Assembly (NCBI GenBank): GCA_003213095.1
Contig: QCNV01000004.1
Location: forward strand, 1 to 64,000
Direction of reading: 5' to 3'
Length of the DNA: 64,000 nt
Source of the DNA: SAR202 cluster bacterium AG-426-M11
Lineage (GTDB): Bacteria; Chloroflexota; Dehalococcoidia; Lucifugimonadales; UBA826
The notes below the pieces were generated by a model. The model searched no databases. It worked only from the letters and a program-made list of their open reading frames with translations, and was not told where the DNA came from. Positions 28,197 through 37,600 of this stretch are shown here, piece by piece. Each line of letters begins with the position of its first letter. The stretch's first letter is position 1. Both the position numbers and the translations under genes were made by a program.

Positions 28197-28931
28197 ATGG
28201 TAGATTTAAATCAAATCAAAGTCTTAACTTGGGATATAGGCGGCACAGTTTTTGATTGGCGTGGCACTATACAAGACGAAGTGGGACACCTTGCTAAACA
28301 ACAAGGTGTAGAAATAGATATTTATCAATTTGCCAGTGACTGGAGATATGGCATGTTTGATATGCTCGCTAAGGTAAGAAAAGGTGAATTACCTCACATG
28401 AATGCTGATGAAATTCACAGAAAAATGCTCGATATAGTATTAGAAACTCATTCAGATTTAAAACTTTCTAACGATGAACGAGATCAATTAAACATGATTT
28501 GGAGAAGATTGAAAGCTTGGGATGATGCTCCTATAGCTATAGAAAAACTCAGAAGCAGATACACTGTAGTGCCATTAACTGTTCTTAGTTGGGCTATCGG
28601 AGTGAATTGCTCTAAACATAATGGAATTAGCTGGGATGGGTTACTATCTTGTGAATTTTTACGACAGTACAAACCAGATCCAGGGGCATATGTACATGCA
28701 GCCGAATTACTGGATACTCACCCATCACAAATCATGATGTGTGCAGCACATACTGGAGATTTAAAAGCAGCTATGAATGCAGGTTTTAAATCTGCTTTTG
28801 TTTATAGAGCTGGAGAGATAGATCCTACTGTTCCATCTGAAAGAAGGTCAGAGGAACCAACAGTTCCACTAGAAACTTTTGATATTGCAGCTACAGACTT
28901 TAACGACTTGGCTGAAAAATTACTCAGTTAA
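28197..28931 (+). CDS. HAD hydrolase, haloacid dehalogenase-like, copy 2
   Basis: Tandem paralogue of the preceding gene, with long stretches identical in protein and DNA. The first ~45 bases from the ATG (to GATATAGG) match exactly, and so do about 55 bases around TATCAATTTGCCAGTGACTGG. All HAD motifs are kept (WDIGGTVFDW, TVLSWA, RQYKPDPGAY, AAHTGDLKAAM). It differs by a four-residue C-terminal insertion (PTVPSERRSEE region) and scattered conservative changes. The 38-bp gap holds GGAAAG before the ATG. Substrate change after duplication is possible but not shown. Confidence 0.82.
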   Translation: MVDLNQIKVLTWDIGGTVFDWRGTIQDEVGHLAKQQGVEIDIYQFASDWRYGMFDMLAKVRKGELPHMNADEIHRKMLDIVLETHSDLKLSNDERDQLNMIWRRLKAWDDAPIAIEKLRSRYTVVPLTVLSWAIGVNCSKHNGISWDGLLSCEFLRQYKPDPGAYVHAAELLDTHPSQIMMCAAHTGDLKAAMNAGFKSAFVYRAGEIDPTVPSERRSEEPTVPLETFDIAATDFNDLAEKLLS

Positions 28932-28967
28932 ATGTGTATTTGGCTGGATTACCAGCCAAATACACAT
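28932..28967. terminator. Strong 16-bp hairpin between convergent genes
   Basis: ATGTGTATTTGGCTGG-ATTA-CCAGCCAAATACACAT is a perfect 16-bp stem with a tetraloop, lying just after the HAD copy 2 stop and 8 bp from the stop of the convergent membrane gene. A run of A follows on the plus strand, so no canonical U-tract trails the hairpin in either direction. A bidirectional terminator is still the simplest reading. Confidence 0.55.
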
Positions 28968-28974
28968 AAAAAAA

Positions 28975-29616
28975 CTAATCAGCTGTAGCGAAAGATCGTC
29001 CTACGTAAATGTAGAAAGCTGAAATGATAATAAAACACAGTCCGCTAACGGCTGTACCCATGTTTATAAAACCATCGTCAAATCCAGCAAGTAAACTGAC
29101 CAAACCAGCTACTAGGCCTGCTAGAGCAGCTATGTATGCAAAAATAGTATTGTATTCATCTCTTGTCGAAGCTCCAAGAGCTATCAAAAGATTCCCAATT
29201 CCAAAAAGAGGCCCTGAAACAACATTGATTCCTAAAAATGTCCCTACAAATGCCGCATTTGTGAATCCCATTGCAGTAGATGAAGCAATTCCCAATGAAA
29301 TTGTCCAACAGATTATAGCTACAAAAATCATAGGAAGACCCAATCTAGCTATTGCATGGCCACTTCCACCTTCCATACTTTGAACCCAATGCATAGAACC
29401 AGAAAAAACAGCTATTAACCCCAAAGGAATTAACATACTGACAATTATTGCTATCCCTCTATTAGCCACTAATGCAGCAGCTTGAGCAGCAGTATCATCA
29501 GCATCACCAGGATCAATTATCAAACCTCCAGGTTGCAAAAAGAACATTACTAAAGCAATGACAGGTCCTATCATCAATGAATATCCTGCTACCTTATTAA
29601 CAGAAAGTGTGCCCAT
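28975..29616 (-). CDS. Hydrophobic membrane protein, unknown function
   Basis: About 213 residues with six or seven predicted membrane helices, rich in Ala, Gly and Ile, and short loops (for example PGDADDTAAQAAAL after the first helix and GASTRDEYN before the fifth). No motif is recognised. AAAGGAGGT lies 7 bases before ATG 29616 (MGTLSVNKVAGYS), so I use that start and not the ORF-track ATG at 29640, which lies inside the upstream leader. The family resembles DUF-type four-to-seven-helix proteins of Chloroflexota but I cannot name it. Confidence 0.7.
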   Translation of the reverse strand: MGTLSVNKVAGYSLMIGPVIALVMFFLQPGGLIIDPGDADDTAAQAAALVANRGIAIIVSMLIPLGLIAVFSGSMHWVQSMEGGSGHAIARLGLPMIFVAIICWTISLGIASSTAMGFTNAAFVGTFLGINVVSGPLFGIGNLLIALGASTRDEYNTIFAYIAALAGLVAGLVSLLAGFDDGFINMGTAVSGLCFIIISAFYIYVGRSFATAD

Positions 29617-29762
29617 TTGAGTACCTCCTTTTATTTGCATGTTTGCATTCTCAAATCACACGATGAAAAAATATTCTGATAAAACAAATACAAACACAAG
29701 CAGTTTTTGTATTATTTATACTTTCAATATTGCTGATTAATATTATTGATAATATTAATCAT

Positions 29763-30179
29763 TTAAAAAAGATTCGAATCAGAAAGGCTATTATCTAAAA
29801 ATGAGGATCTGATTTTTACTCCCCACCTTCCATTAACTTCAATAAATATCCATAAAGTTTGGAATGAATTATACGGAGTACCATCAGGGTGCCGGCGAGT
29901 TTGCAAAAAAGTTAAATGAACTTTTTTATCACCAAACTGAACAGCTGACATATCAGTAGTAGTAGTTTCTCCCCAATTTTCATCGATCAATTTTTGAGTA
30001 TCATCTTCTAACATGATTTGATGTTCTTCAGATGTTTCCCATATTTTTACATCATTACGTCCGGACAGTCGATAATGCGGGAAATGCATTTCTTCTAACA
30101 TTCCTTCTATATTTCTAGAATTAAAAGCTTGTGACCATCTGTAAAATGAATCAATTGCTAAATCCTTAGCCTCTTTCAT
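29763..30179 (-). CDS. NTF2/SnoaL-like small protein
   Basis: About 138 residues. The pattern is an N-terminal helix (SFYRWSQAFNSRNIEGMLEEMHFP), strands around HYRLSGRNDVKIW, then ...VHLTFLQTRRHPDGTPYNSFQTLWIFIEVNGRWGVKI, the usual alpha+beta cone order of NTF2-like proteins. No catalytic residue can be assigned. GGAGGT five bases before ATG 30179 (MKEAKDLAID) sets the start; the ORF-track ATG at 30218 is 13 codons further out. The 146 bp between it and the membrane gene are AT-rich with no visible feature beyond short ATATT repeats. Confidence 0.6.
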   Translation of the reverse strand: MKEAKDLAIDSFYRWSQAFNSRNIEGMLEEMHFPHYRLSGRNDVKIWETSEEHQIMLEDDTQKLIDENWGETTTTDMSAVQFGDKKVHLTFLQTRRHPDGTPYNSFQTLWIFIEVNGRWGVKIRSSFLDNSLSDSNLF

Positions 30180-30237
30180 AGTTACCTCCATGGATTGATC
30201 TAGTACAATCATACTCAAACATTTACCGGATCTGATA

Positions 30238-32058
30238 ATGAGATTTAAAAAGTTTTATTTAATAGCTACAACTACATTATTAATTGTGATGACTCCTATT
30301 TTAATTATGACTATCATCACATTAGGCAACAACTTAAAAGACAGGATTTCTGATGAAGAAACTAAAGTATCATCAGAAGTTCAATCGGCCATGCCAAATT
30401 CTGATTTTTTTAGAATCGCACCAACATTCACTCCTGTTCCTACATATACTCCTGTTCCTACATATACTCCTGTTCCTACTTTTACTCCTGTTCCATTACC
30501 AAATCAAGTGCCTACACCACAACCAACTCCCACACCAATCCCTATGTACATTTCTCCAACCCCATTGATCGCTTTATGCACTTATGCTAACCCTTCTATT
30601 CCTAAAATGACAGAAAACGAACTTCAACTTCTTAAGTCAAATATTGGCAATGCTATGTTCCTACCTTCAAAAATTTTCGGAGATGAGACAACTAAACTTG
30701 TTACCTTTGGAATTAACGAAATCAACATTGGAACAAATTCGCCTAACTCAATTCAACTTTATGACGATGGGACTCATGGTGATTCAGTAGCAGGTGACAA
30801 TATTTTCACTAGAGCATGTCTAGACAGAAATGATCTTGAATTAGATTACGATTTAATCAATGGGCAATCTGGAAGATTTACACTAAATAACGCAATGCTA
30901 AATGTTGTTCATCCCTCTTTAAGAAACAATATTCCCTATGAACAATTTACTCAAAACCTTTTCTCCACACAAAATGTAATGTTTTATGCTTTAAGCGAAA
31001 AACATCTTAAAGCTCAACACGGGTCCCAAAATGACTTTTTAAATCCTAGAAGCTGTTTAGTATGTATAGAAATTTTAAAAACATTTGGAGATATTATTGA
31101 TCACCTAATTCTTGTCCCCGATAATCCTATTAATACTACTAATTCTGAGTATTACCGAATCTCGGATAACGTTAAAGGAATCATGACTTACGGAGATGCT
31201 ATTTGCGATCCAGTCAGATGGCAGGACCAAGGGAAAAATGAAAGCATCAATGAATATTACATTCAGACTAAATTTGGATGTCCCGCAAAATTTGTCGATG
31301 GCAAAAATTACAATAAACTCAAAGGAAATATTTGGTTCAGCTCAACTTCTTTCGATGATTTAAACGAAACATTTGCTCAATGGATAGGAATTGGACCCAA
31401 AAACATTAAATTCCCTGGAAATGATATCGCGTGGAACTCTTTCTCTGACTACAAAATAGACTCTTTTTCATCTGTTATGGGTCCATTAACTACTAATCTA
31501 GTTAACCCCAAAATTGGCAAAGATTCTACTCTTAAAATTAAAATTTCAGACACTCAAACATCTGAAGCAAAACTTCGATACAACCCTACTACTAAGACTT
31601 TTACTATGGTCCCAATCGATGAAGTTACAAAAGAGTATGACGACATTCTTTTATATATGATGGGCTTAAAATCTTATGATGATTCACAAAAAAGATATTT
31701 CTATCTAGACCCAAAAGAAATTAATTTAAAAGATTGTGAAAGTTCAGAAGAAAATGAACTGATTTGTAATAATTCATTGATCACTAAGGATGAATATGGT
31801 CGTATGATTGAGTTTGGGGTAAAGGAAATGGTTGAGCAATTTGGAGAAAGAGATCCGATTTACAACCCAAGTGCTATAAATTTAAATTCTCCCGTGATTG
31901 TATTAACTAAAAATCTACCTACTGAAGCAGAGATAGCTTATTATCACACGTTATTTAAGTGGTGGGGACAATCTTCACAATCTATCCCACAATTAGGACT
32001 ATCTTACATAGAAGCAACTAAGGGATTAGGAGAAATCACAACTGGTATCCCCAGATAA
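30238..32058 (+). CDS. Exported protein with Pro-Thr-Pro-Val linker, unknown domain
   Basis: Residues ~5-30 form a signal anchor (FYLIATTTLLIVMTPILIMTIITL). A linker of repeated TPVPT(F/Y) units spans about residues 62-105, a spacer style common on Chloroflexota surface proteins. The remaining ~500 residues are soluble. LYDDGTHGDSVAGDNIFTR near residue 178-196 looks like a Ca-binding or choice-of-anchor turn (DDGTxGDxxxGDxxF), and five Cys could form disulfides. No peptidase or hydrolase motif is seen. It is the only plus-strand gene between 29 and 40 kb. Function is unknown. Confidence 0.75.
   Translation: MRFKKFYLIATTTLLIVMTPILIMTIITLGNNLKDRISDEETKVSSEVQSAMPNSDFFRIAPTFTPVPTYTPVPTYTPVPTFTPVPLPNQVPTPQPTPTPIPMYISPTPLIALCTYANPSIPKMTENELQLLKSNIGNAMFLPSKIFGDETTKLVTFGINEINIGTNSPNSIQLYDDGTHGDSVAGDNIFTRACLDRNDLELDYDLINGQSGRFTLNNAMLNVVHPSLRNNIPYEQFTQNLFSTQNVMFYALSEKHLKAQHGSQNDFLNPRSCLVCIEILKTFGDIIDHLILVPDNPINTTNSEYYRISDNVKGIMTYGDAICDPVRWQDQGKNESINEYYIQTKFGCPAKFVDGKNYNKLKGNIWFSSTSFDDLNETFAQWIGIGPKNIKFPGNDIAWNSFSDYKIDSFSSVMGPLTTNLVNPKIGKDSTLKIKISDTQTSEAKLRYNPTTKTFTMVPIDEVTKEYDDILLYMMGLKSYDDSQKRYFYLDPKEINLKDCESSEENELICNNSLITKDEYGRMIEFGVKEMVEQFGERDPIYNPSAINLNSPVIVLTKNLPTEAEIAYYHTLFKWWGQSSQSIPQLGLSYIEATKGLGEITTGIPR
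30430..30495 (+). repeat. 18-bp tandem repeat coding for (TPVPTY)n
   Basis: ACTCCTGTTCCTACATAT occurs twice exactly, then once with ACTTTT at its end, then a fourth partial copy ACTCCTGTTCC. It encodes the TPVPTY/TPVPTF linker of the exported protein. Such units can change copy number by slippage. Confidence 0.85.
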
Positions 32059-32059
32059 T

Positions 32060-32914
32060 CTACTCTGATTCCCACTCAACTTCAAAAACTGTATGGGTAC
32101 CTGGTAGCCCTTTTAATTCAAATTCTATTTCTTCCCCAAACTTTAAGTCTCCTGCAGAATCAGTCATTCTCTTAGTGACAGAGGATATTAAAATTTGTTC
32201 AGCTGTTGCTTTAGCTGAAATTCGAGCAGCTTCATTTACTGCACGTCCAAAATAATCACCATTTTCTAAAATAGCCTCTCCAGTATTTAATCCAATTCTT
32301 ACATTTATAGGTAAATCAGGTTGCCTTTCTCTTAATTGTTTGAGTTCTTTTTGTATTTGAATTGCGCACAAAACACCATTTCTACTACTAGTAAACGCTG
32401 CCATAAAACCGTCACCCATTTCTTTAACAATAAAACCTTCGTTTTGTCTAATTAAATCACTCAAAACTTCTTCATGAATTCTAGAAACTTCTCGGGATTT
32501 AATATCTCCCAAAGTTCTAACTAAGTCTGTAGAACCAAACATATCACTAAACAAAAAGGTGACTGTTCCACTTGGAGGAGGAGCAATATTTTTACCGTCA
32601 ACTTCTTGGATTTGTTCTATGACTACTACTGTCGCTTTACCTTCTGCCAAATCAAACCTATCTCCATCAGTTAATTGAATTACTTCAGATGGATTTAAAA
32701 ATTTACCATTAAAATTAGAACCGTTTGAACTATTCAAGTCTCTAGCAAAAGCCTGATCTTTTTCCAACCAAAATTCAATGTGGGTCCCAGACACATAAGG
32801 ATCATCTATCACAACATTGCATGACGGAGATCTCCCAACAGTCATCCTGTTGGTTGTTAAAATTTGCCTGTCACCTTTGGATTTTGCTGATGAAACTTCT
32901 ATAAAAAATGCCAT
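32060..32914 (-). CDS. FHA domain - class III adenylate/guanylate cyclase
   Basis: The N-terminal FHA domain (about residues 15-95) has VGRSPSCNVVIDDPYVSGTHIEF and RDLNSSNGSNFNG, the phospho-threonine binding loops. The class III cyclase domain starts near residue 115: TFLFSDMFGSTDLVR carries the first metal Asp, KEMGDGFMAAF the second, then NVRIGLNTGEAI and VNEAARISAKA. Both metal aspartates are present, so it is probably active. FHA binding suggests control by a Ser/Thr kinase such as the one encoded 2 kb away. ATG 32914 with GAGG upstream is preferred to the ORF-track TTG at 32926. Confidence 0.88.
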   Translation of the reverse strand: MAFFIEVSSAKSKGDRQILTTNRMTVGRSPSCNVVIDDPYVSGTHIEFWLEKDQAFARDLNSSNGSNFNGKFLNPSEVIQLTDGDRFDLAEGKATVVVIEQIQEVDGKNIAPPPSGTVTFLFSDMFGSTDLVRTLGDIKSREVSRIHEEVLSDLIRQNEGFIVKEMGDGFMAAFTSSRNGVLCAIQIQKELKQLRERQPDLPINVRIGLNTGEAILENGDYFGRAVNEAARISAKATAEQILISSVTKRMTDSAGDLKFGEEIEFELKGLPGTHTVFEVEWESE

Positions 32915-33061
32915 ATTAACCCTCAAAACTAATCATAAAAATTTTAGCATATTATAATTTCAAAATCTGAAGCTATATTTCTAACAGATAAAAAATACTG
33001 TGCAACAACATTTTAATTTAACATTGAAAAAGATATCAAAAAAATATTATTTAGAACAAAT

Positions 33062-34549
33062 CTAATTATTGATCATTTTTTCGTAAAGATTCGAATGCAA
33101 CCCTATTAAATCTTGATGTATTTTGTGGTTTTTTAGATTGGGATAATATTTGTCTTCTATTTCCGTTTCAATCTGATCAAAATCTCTTATTTTCCCTAAT
33201 GCCTTTAATATCAAAATTGATACCCCTCTTCCTGTATCTTGATTATCTTTCGAAATATTTATCTGGTGCCCTAAAACATCAGATGTCGTTTGAATCCACC
33301 AAGGTAAGTTTTTTATGGCTCCTCCACTGGCTATCACTTGTGTTTCAACATCTACAAAACTTTCTAACATTTTATAAACCAAAAATAATCTATAACTCAC
33401 GGACTCTAACATTGACTGCAAAATTTCTATAGAAGTATTGGAATATTTCAATCCAGTAATTGTAGCTTTAGAATTATTTGACCAGCCTAATGCTCTTTCT
33501 CCTAATAAAAAAGGTAATGATAAAACTCCATGTCCACCTGGTTGTAATTTTATTAATTCATTATTTAATTGATTTATTTCAGGAACTTTCAAGTTACTAT
33601 TTGCCCAATTAATCAGATTCCCTCCTTCTGAAAAAGAACCTCCCAAAAGAGAATATTTACTATGTAATTGATAGCACCACAAACCTTGTGGGATTTTATC
33701 TATTTTTGAATCTGAAAGAATTCTTATTGCAGCAGTACTTCCTATCGTTATAGCAATTTTATTTCTATTATTACAACCACTTCCAACAGTTGCTGCTAAA
33801 CCATCTCCAACTGATAAAAAGAATGGAGTGTCTGATAATTTCTTCCATCTTTTTAAGTATTTTTTATTTAAACCCATTTCATATTTGTCATAAGGATTTA
33901 AATTAGGTAGATTTTCTTCAGATATGCCTAAATATTTAATAAATTCTGCGTGCCATTCTAATTTGTTTCTATCAAATAATCCGCTCCAAGAAGAAATAGA
34001 ATAACTTGCATTAAAACTTGGATTTTCAAACCATTTTGAATAAATATAAGTAGAAACATCTATAAATTTGTCGATTTCTTGATAATCGTTGAGGTTATCT
34101 TTCATCCACATTATTTTTGAAGGAACATACGAAGTATGTTGAGCTGTTCCAGTTTGTTGATGAAGTATTTTTTCGTCAAAATCGTTTTTTATTTGATCAA
34201 CTTGTTGATTGGATCTAGTATCTGCATAAGTAAAAATTGGGGTAATTGGGTCTCCATATTTATCAACCCCTAATAAAGTGCTTGCCATAGAATCAAAACC
34301 AACTCCGATAACTTTTTCAATATATCCTTCAGATTTTTCAAGGACGTCATCTATGGATTTCTCAACTATAGAACATAACAGTTCTGCATCTTGCTCAGAA
34401 GTGCCATCATTCTTACTTATAATCGTATGTGGAATAGTTACGGAAAATTGGGGCAAAATATTTCCGCTCAAATCAAAAAATGAAGTTTTTACAGATGAAG
34501 TTCCTATATCTACTATAAGTAATGACTCATTTATTTTTGTTTGTTCCAA
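33062..34549 (-). CDS. FGGY-family carbohydrate kinase
   Basis: ATP-dependent sugar or polyol kinase of the xylulokinase/gluconokinase family. The N-terminal phosphate loop is LLIVDIGTSSVKTSFF, followed by IGVGFDSMASTLLGVD and GTAQHTSYVPSKIMWMKDN. The C-terminal half has KIAITIGSTAAIR, GGSFSEGGNLINW, LPFLLGERALGWS and VIASGGAIKNLPWW. It is 495 residues, family length. Exact sugar cannot be told. The start is TTG 34549. No transporter or isomerase gene is beside it. Confidence 0.85.
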   Translation of the reverse strand: MEQTKINESLLIVDIGTSSVKTSFFDLSGNILPQFSVTIPHTIISKNDGTSEQDAELLCSIVEKSIDDVLEKSEGYIEKVIGVGFDSMASTLLGVDKYGDPITPIFTYADTRSNQQVDQIKNDFDEKILHQQTGTAQHTSYVPSKIMWMKDNLNDYQEIDKFIDVSTYIYSKWFENPSFNASYSISSWSGLFDRNKLEWHAEFIKYLGISEENLPNLNPYDKYEMGLNKKYLKRWKKLSDTPFFLSVGDGLAATVGSGCNNRNKIAITIGSTAAIRILSDSKIDKIPQGLWCYQLHSKYSLLGGSFSEGGNLINWANSNLKVPEINQLNNELIKLQPGGHGVLSLPFLLGERALGWSNNSKATITGLKYSNTSIEILQSMLESVSYRLFLVYKMLESFVDVETQVIASGGAIKNLPWWIQTTSDVLGHQINISKDNQDTGRGVSILILKALGKIRDFDQIETEIEDKYYPNLKNHKIHQDLIGLHSNLYEKMINN

Positions 34550-34671
34550 AATTTTATACTTCTTTACTGTTCATATGATCAAGATTACAAAAAATCATAG
34601 ATACAAATCTACACAAACTTAAATTAATTAGTTAAAGCGGTAAAGTCTTGTAAAATGATTTGTCTTGATTT

Positions 34672-34697
34672 AGATAGAATTTTATCAGATTCTATCT
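34672..34697. terminator. Hairpin overlapping the kinase stop codon
   Basis: AGATAGAAT and ATTCTATCT form a 9-bp stem with an 8-nt loop, with the TAG stop of the Ser/Thr kinase gene inside the right arm. There is no clear U-tract on the minus strand after it. It may be a weak terminator or an mRNA 3'-end stabiliser. Confidence 0.35.
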
Positions 34698-37600
34698 ACC
34701 AAAATCTGATTCATAGACTTGAGGTGCGCCAGAAAAATTAGTAACCCCAGGATCTCCTACCCAATAATTCAAAATTAAATTTGAGTTAGAAATAGCAGCA
34801 AACTCTAACAAACCATACTGATTAGTTCCGGGATTAAACATCAACATCAATTCTGATGAATTGGAACTTTCTTGTGTACAAATTCCAATAGTATAGGTAC
34901 TCGAAAATTCATGATTATTTGCGTCTACCAATAAATCTACATTATCAAAATTTTTATAACCAGAGTTACCAGAAAAACATCCTGAAGAATTAATACCTGC
35001 TACTAAATTAGCATTTGGATAAAAGTATGCATTCTGAGCATTCGCACTAGTTATACTCCAAAAAAATGGTGCTAAACCTTCAATAAAAATATCGTTAGAA
35101 TCATATACAGAGACAGTTCCTGTCTTTCCTGACCAATCGCCAATAGAAGTAAATCCTCCGCCTCGGTTATTAAAATTGGATGATTGATTAAAACCTGAAT
35201 TTTGAGACATTATTTCTATAGATAAATAGTCCGAAGGTTCGCTATTACCACCATTTTCATAATAAGCAATAGCATATAGTTGATATTTACCAGGTTCTAA
35301 ATAAATATCATCGATATTCCAATAATTCCCATCGAATTGGGATATAAATGTACCACCTATAAAAGTGCCATCTGAAGTATATAAATCAATGTATGCACCA
35401 CCACTATTATTTCCAAGATCTAACTTCCCTTCAAATGAGACATTAGGAGAATAAGAAGTCGACGTAAATTCTCCTTCAGATATCATGCCACCAATGACAG
35501 GGGCATTACGAATTTCTTCTGTAACTTCAATAAATAAAGTTTCAGAGGGTTCACTATAAATTTGATTATTAGAATATTGATCCATCATCACAGATTCTGC
35601 CCAAATCTCATAACTACCAACTTCCAATTCACCATTTGGATATATAGTCCAACTACCCTGATAGTCAGCATATCCTTTTCCTAATTGTCTGCCATTACCC
35701 CACAAAATTACCTCAGAATTTGAATCTGCAAATCCTCTGAAAAACGGATCCTGAAACCTAGTTATTGTTTTAGCATTAACTTCTCGTCCAGAATCATTAT
35801 CAAAATAATACATAGTCAAATCACGTGGAGCATTAATGTTTTCAGAAGTAATTTCAATATATAAATAATCTGAATCATCACTAACTCTTTGCGGATCACC
35901 AGGATCATATGAATATGCCCATATTGCATATTCACCTATAGGCATTTCACTTTTTGAACATATATTCCATTCGCCATAATCAGACCAACCTTGGCCTATT
36001 TCACCAAATTCAGATTGTAATACAACTTCTGTAAATTGATCTGCTTGTCCTCTAAAACAAGGAAATCGTTCTGAAGTGCTAGTACCAGTAATTTGTGTCC
36101 TAGCATCATTATCCCAAAAGACCATACTTAACCCACTAGGCGGTTGAAGTGTTTCAACAAATATCTCAATATATAGATAATCTGAATCATCACTAATTCT
36201 TTGACGATCATCAGGATCATATGAGTACGCCCATACTGCATACTCTCCTATAGGCATTTCACTTTGTGGACATATATTCCATTGGCCATAATCAGACCAA
36301 CCTCTACCTATTTCCCCAAATTCAGATTGTAATACAACTTCTGTAAATTGATCTGCTTGTCCTCTAAAACAAGGGAATCTTTCTGAAGTATTAGTGCCAG
36401 TAAGTTCTCTTTGAGAGTCATTATCCCAATAAACCATGCTTAATTTACTAGGAGCACTTGGTGGGGGTGATGGAATAATCTCAAAATTATAGTCTTCTGA
36501 AGGAATGCTTAAAAAGCCATCATCGGGATCATATGAAATAGCATATATTGAATATTTTCCTATAGATAAGAAATCAAAATTTTGAGAATACCAATTTCCA
36601 TTAAAATCCGAGAATGATTCACCAATCAATCTTCCATTAGAAGAATCAAAAATTTCAATTCTATGGAATGGCTCAGAGGTACCTGAAATGCTTATCCAAC
36701 CATCAGTAAATGTAGAATCGTAAGAAGAACCCCATGTTCCATTTTCAGTTGAACCTTCAATTGAATTTATTTCAGGTTGTTGTATAGATTGACCTTTAAT
36801 TATTATTGGAAGACCTGGAGAGATTTGACTCATATTTCCAGCGATATCAGTCGCAAAATACTGAATCAAATAATCGCCCGGTTGCAATGAAAAGATTTCT
36901 AAGTCCCAGCTACTACCTTCGACTTCAGTCTCTCCTATAAAGTACCCATCACTGGTTACTACTTCTATAAGAGCTTCTTCAGTAAAAGTGCCACCAATAA
37001 TCGTAGGGGAATCCGAATCACCTTCTTCAAAAAGAATTGGTTGCCTTAAGCCTGAAGGAGCCTGAGTATCAATATTTACTGTAGATGAAGGTGAAGGGTC
37101 TCCTTCATTTCCTGCTTCATCTGTAAGAATCACATAAACATCATGTTTACCATCATTAATATAAGAGGATTGAAGTGTCCAAACTCCATTACTTCTTACT
37201 GTACTAGAGCCTAGTTCATTCCCTCTAGTGTCAAATAAAGTTACATTAACATCAGGCTTTGCATTACCCGTAAATGAAGGAGTTGATTCATTTGTAATGC
37301 CATCATACGAGTATCTTCCCGAATCACTTGATGCAACCAATTGAGGTGCAGAAGATTGACCAACTCCTTGAACTAAAACTTCTACTAAAAGCTCACTAGA
37401 ACTTGAACTTTCATTTCCAGCCCTATCTGTTGCAACAGCATAAACTTCTTGTTTTCCAAACATTCCTTCTGTAGTAATAGACCAAATACCCCTAGAATTA
37501 GAATATCCAGTACCTATAACTGCCGATCCTACAAAAAGTTCAATCAATGTAGTCGGATCAGAAGTTCCTTTAAATGTTGGACTTGTATCTGTTGTCACAT

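Noticed and set aside
30430-30495. CRISPR-like repeats
   Set aside because: The 18-bp units are contiguous without spacers and are in frame as TPVPTY codons.
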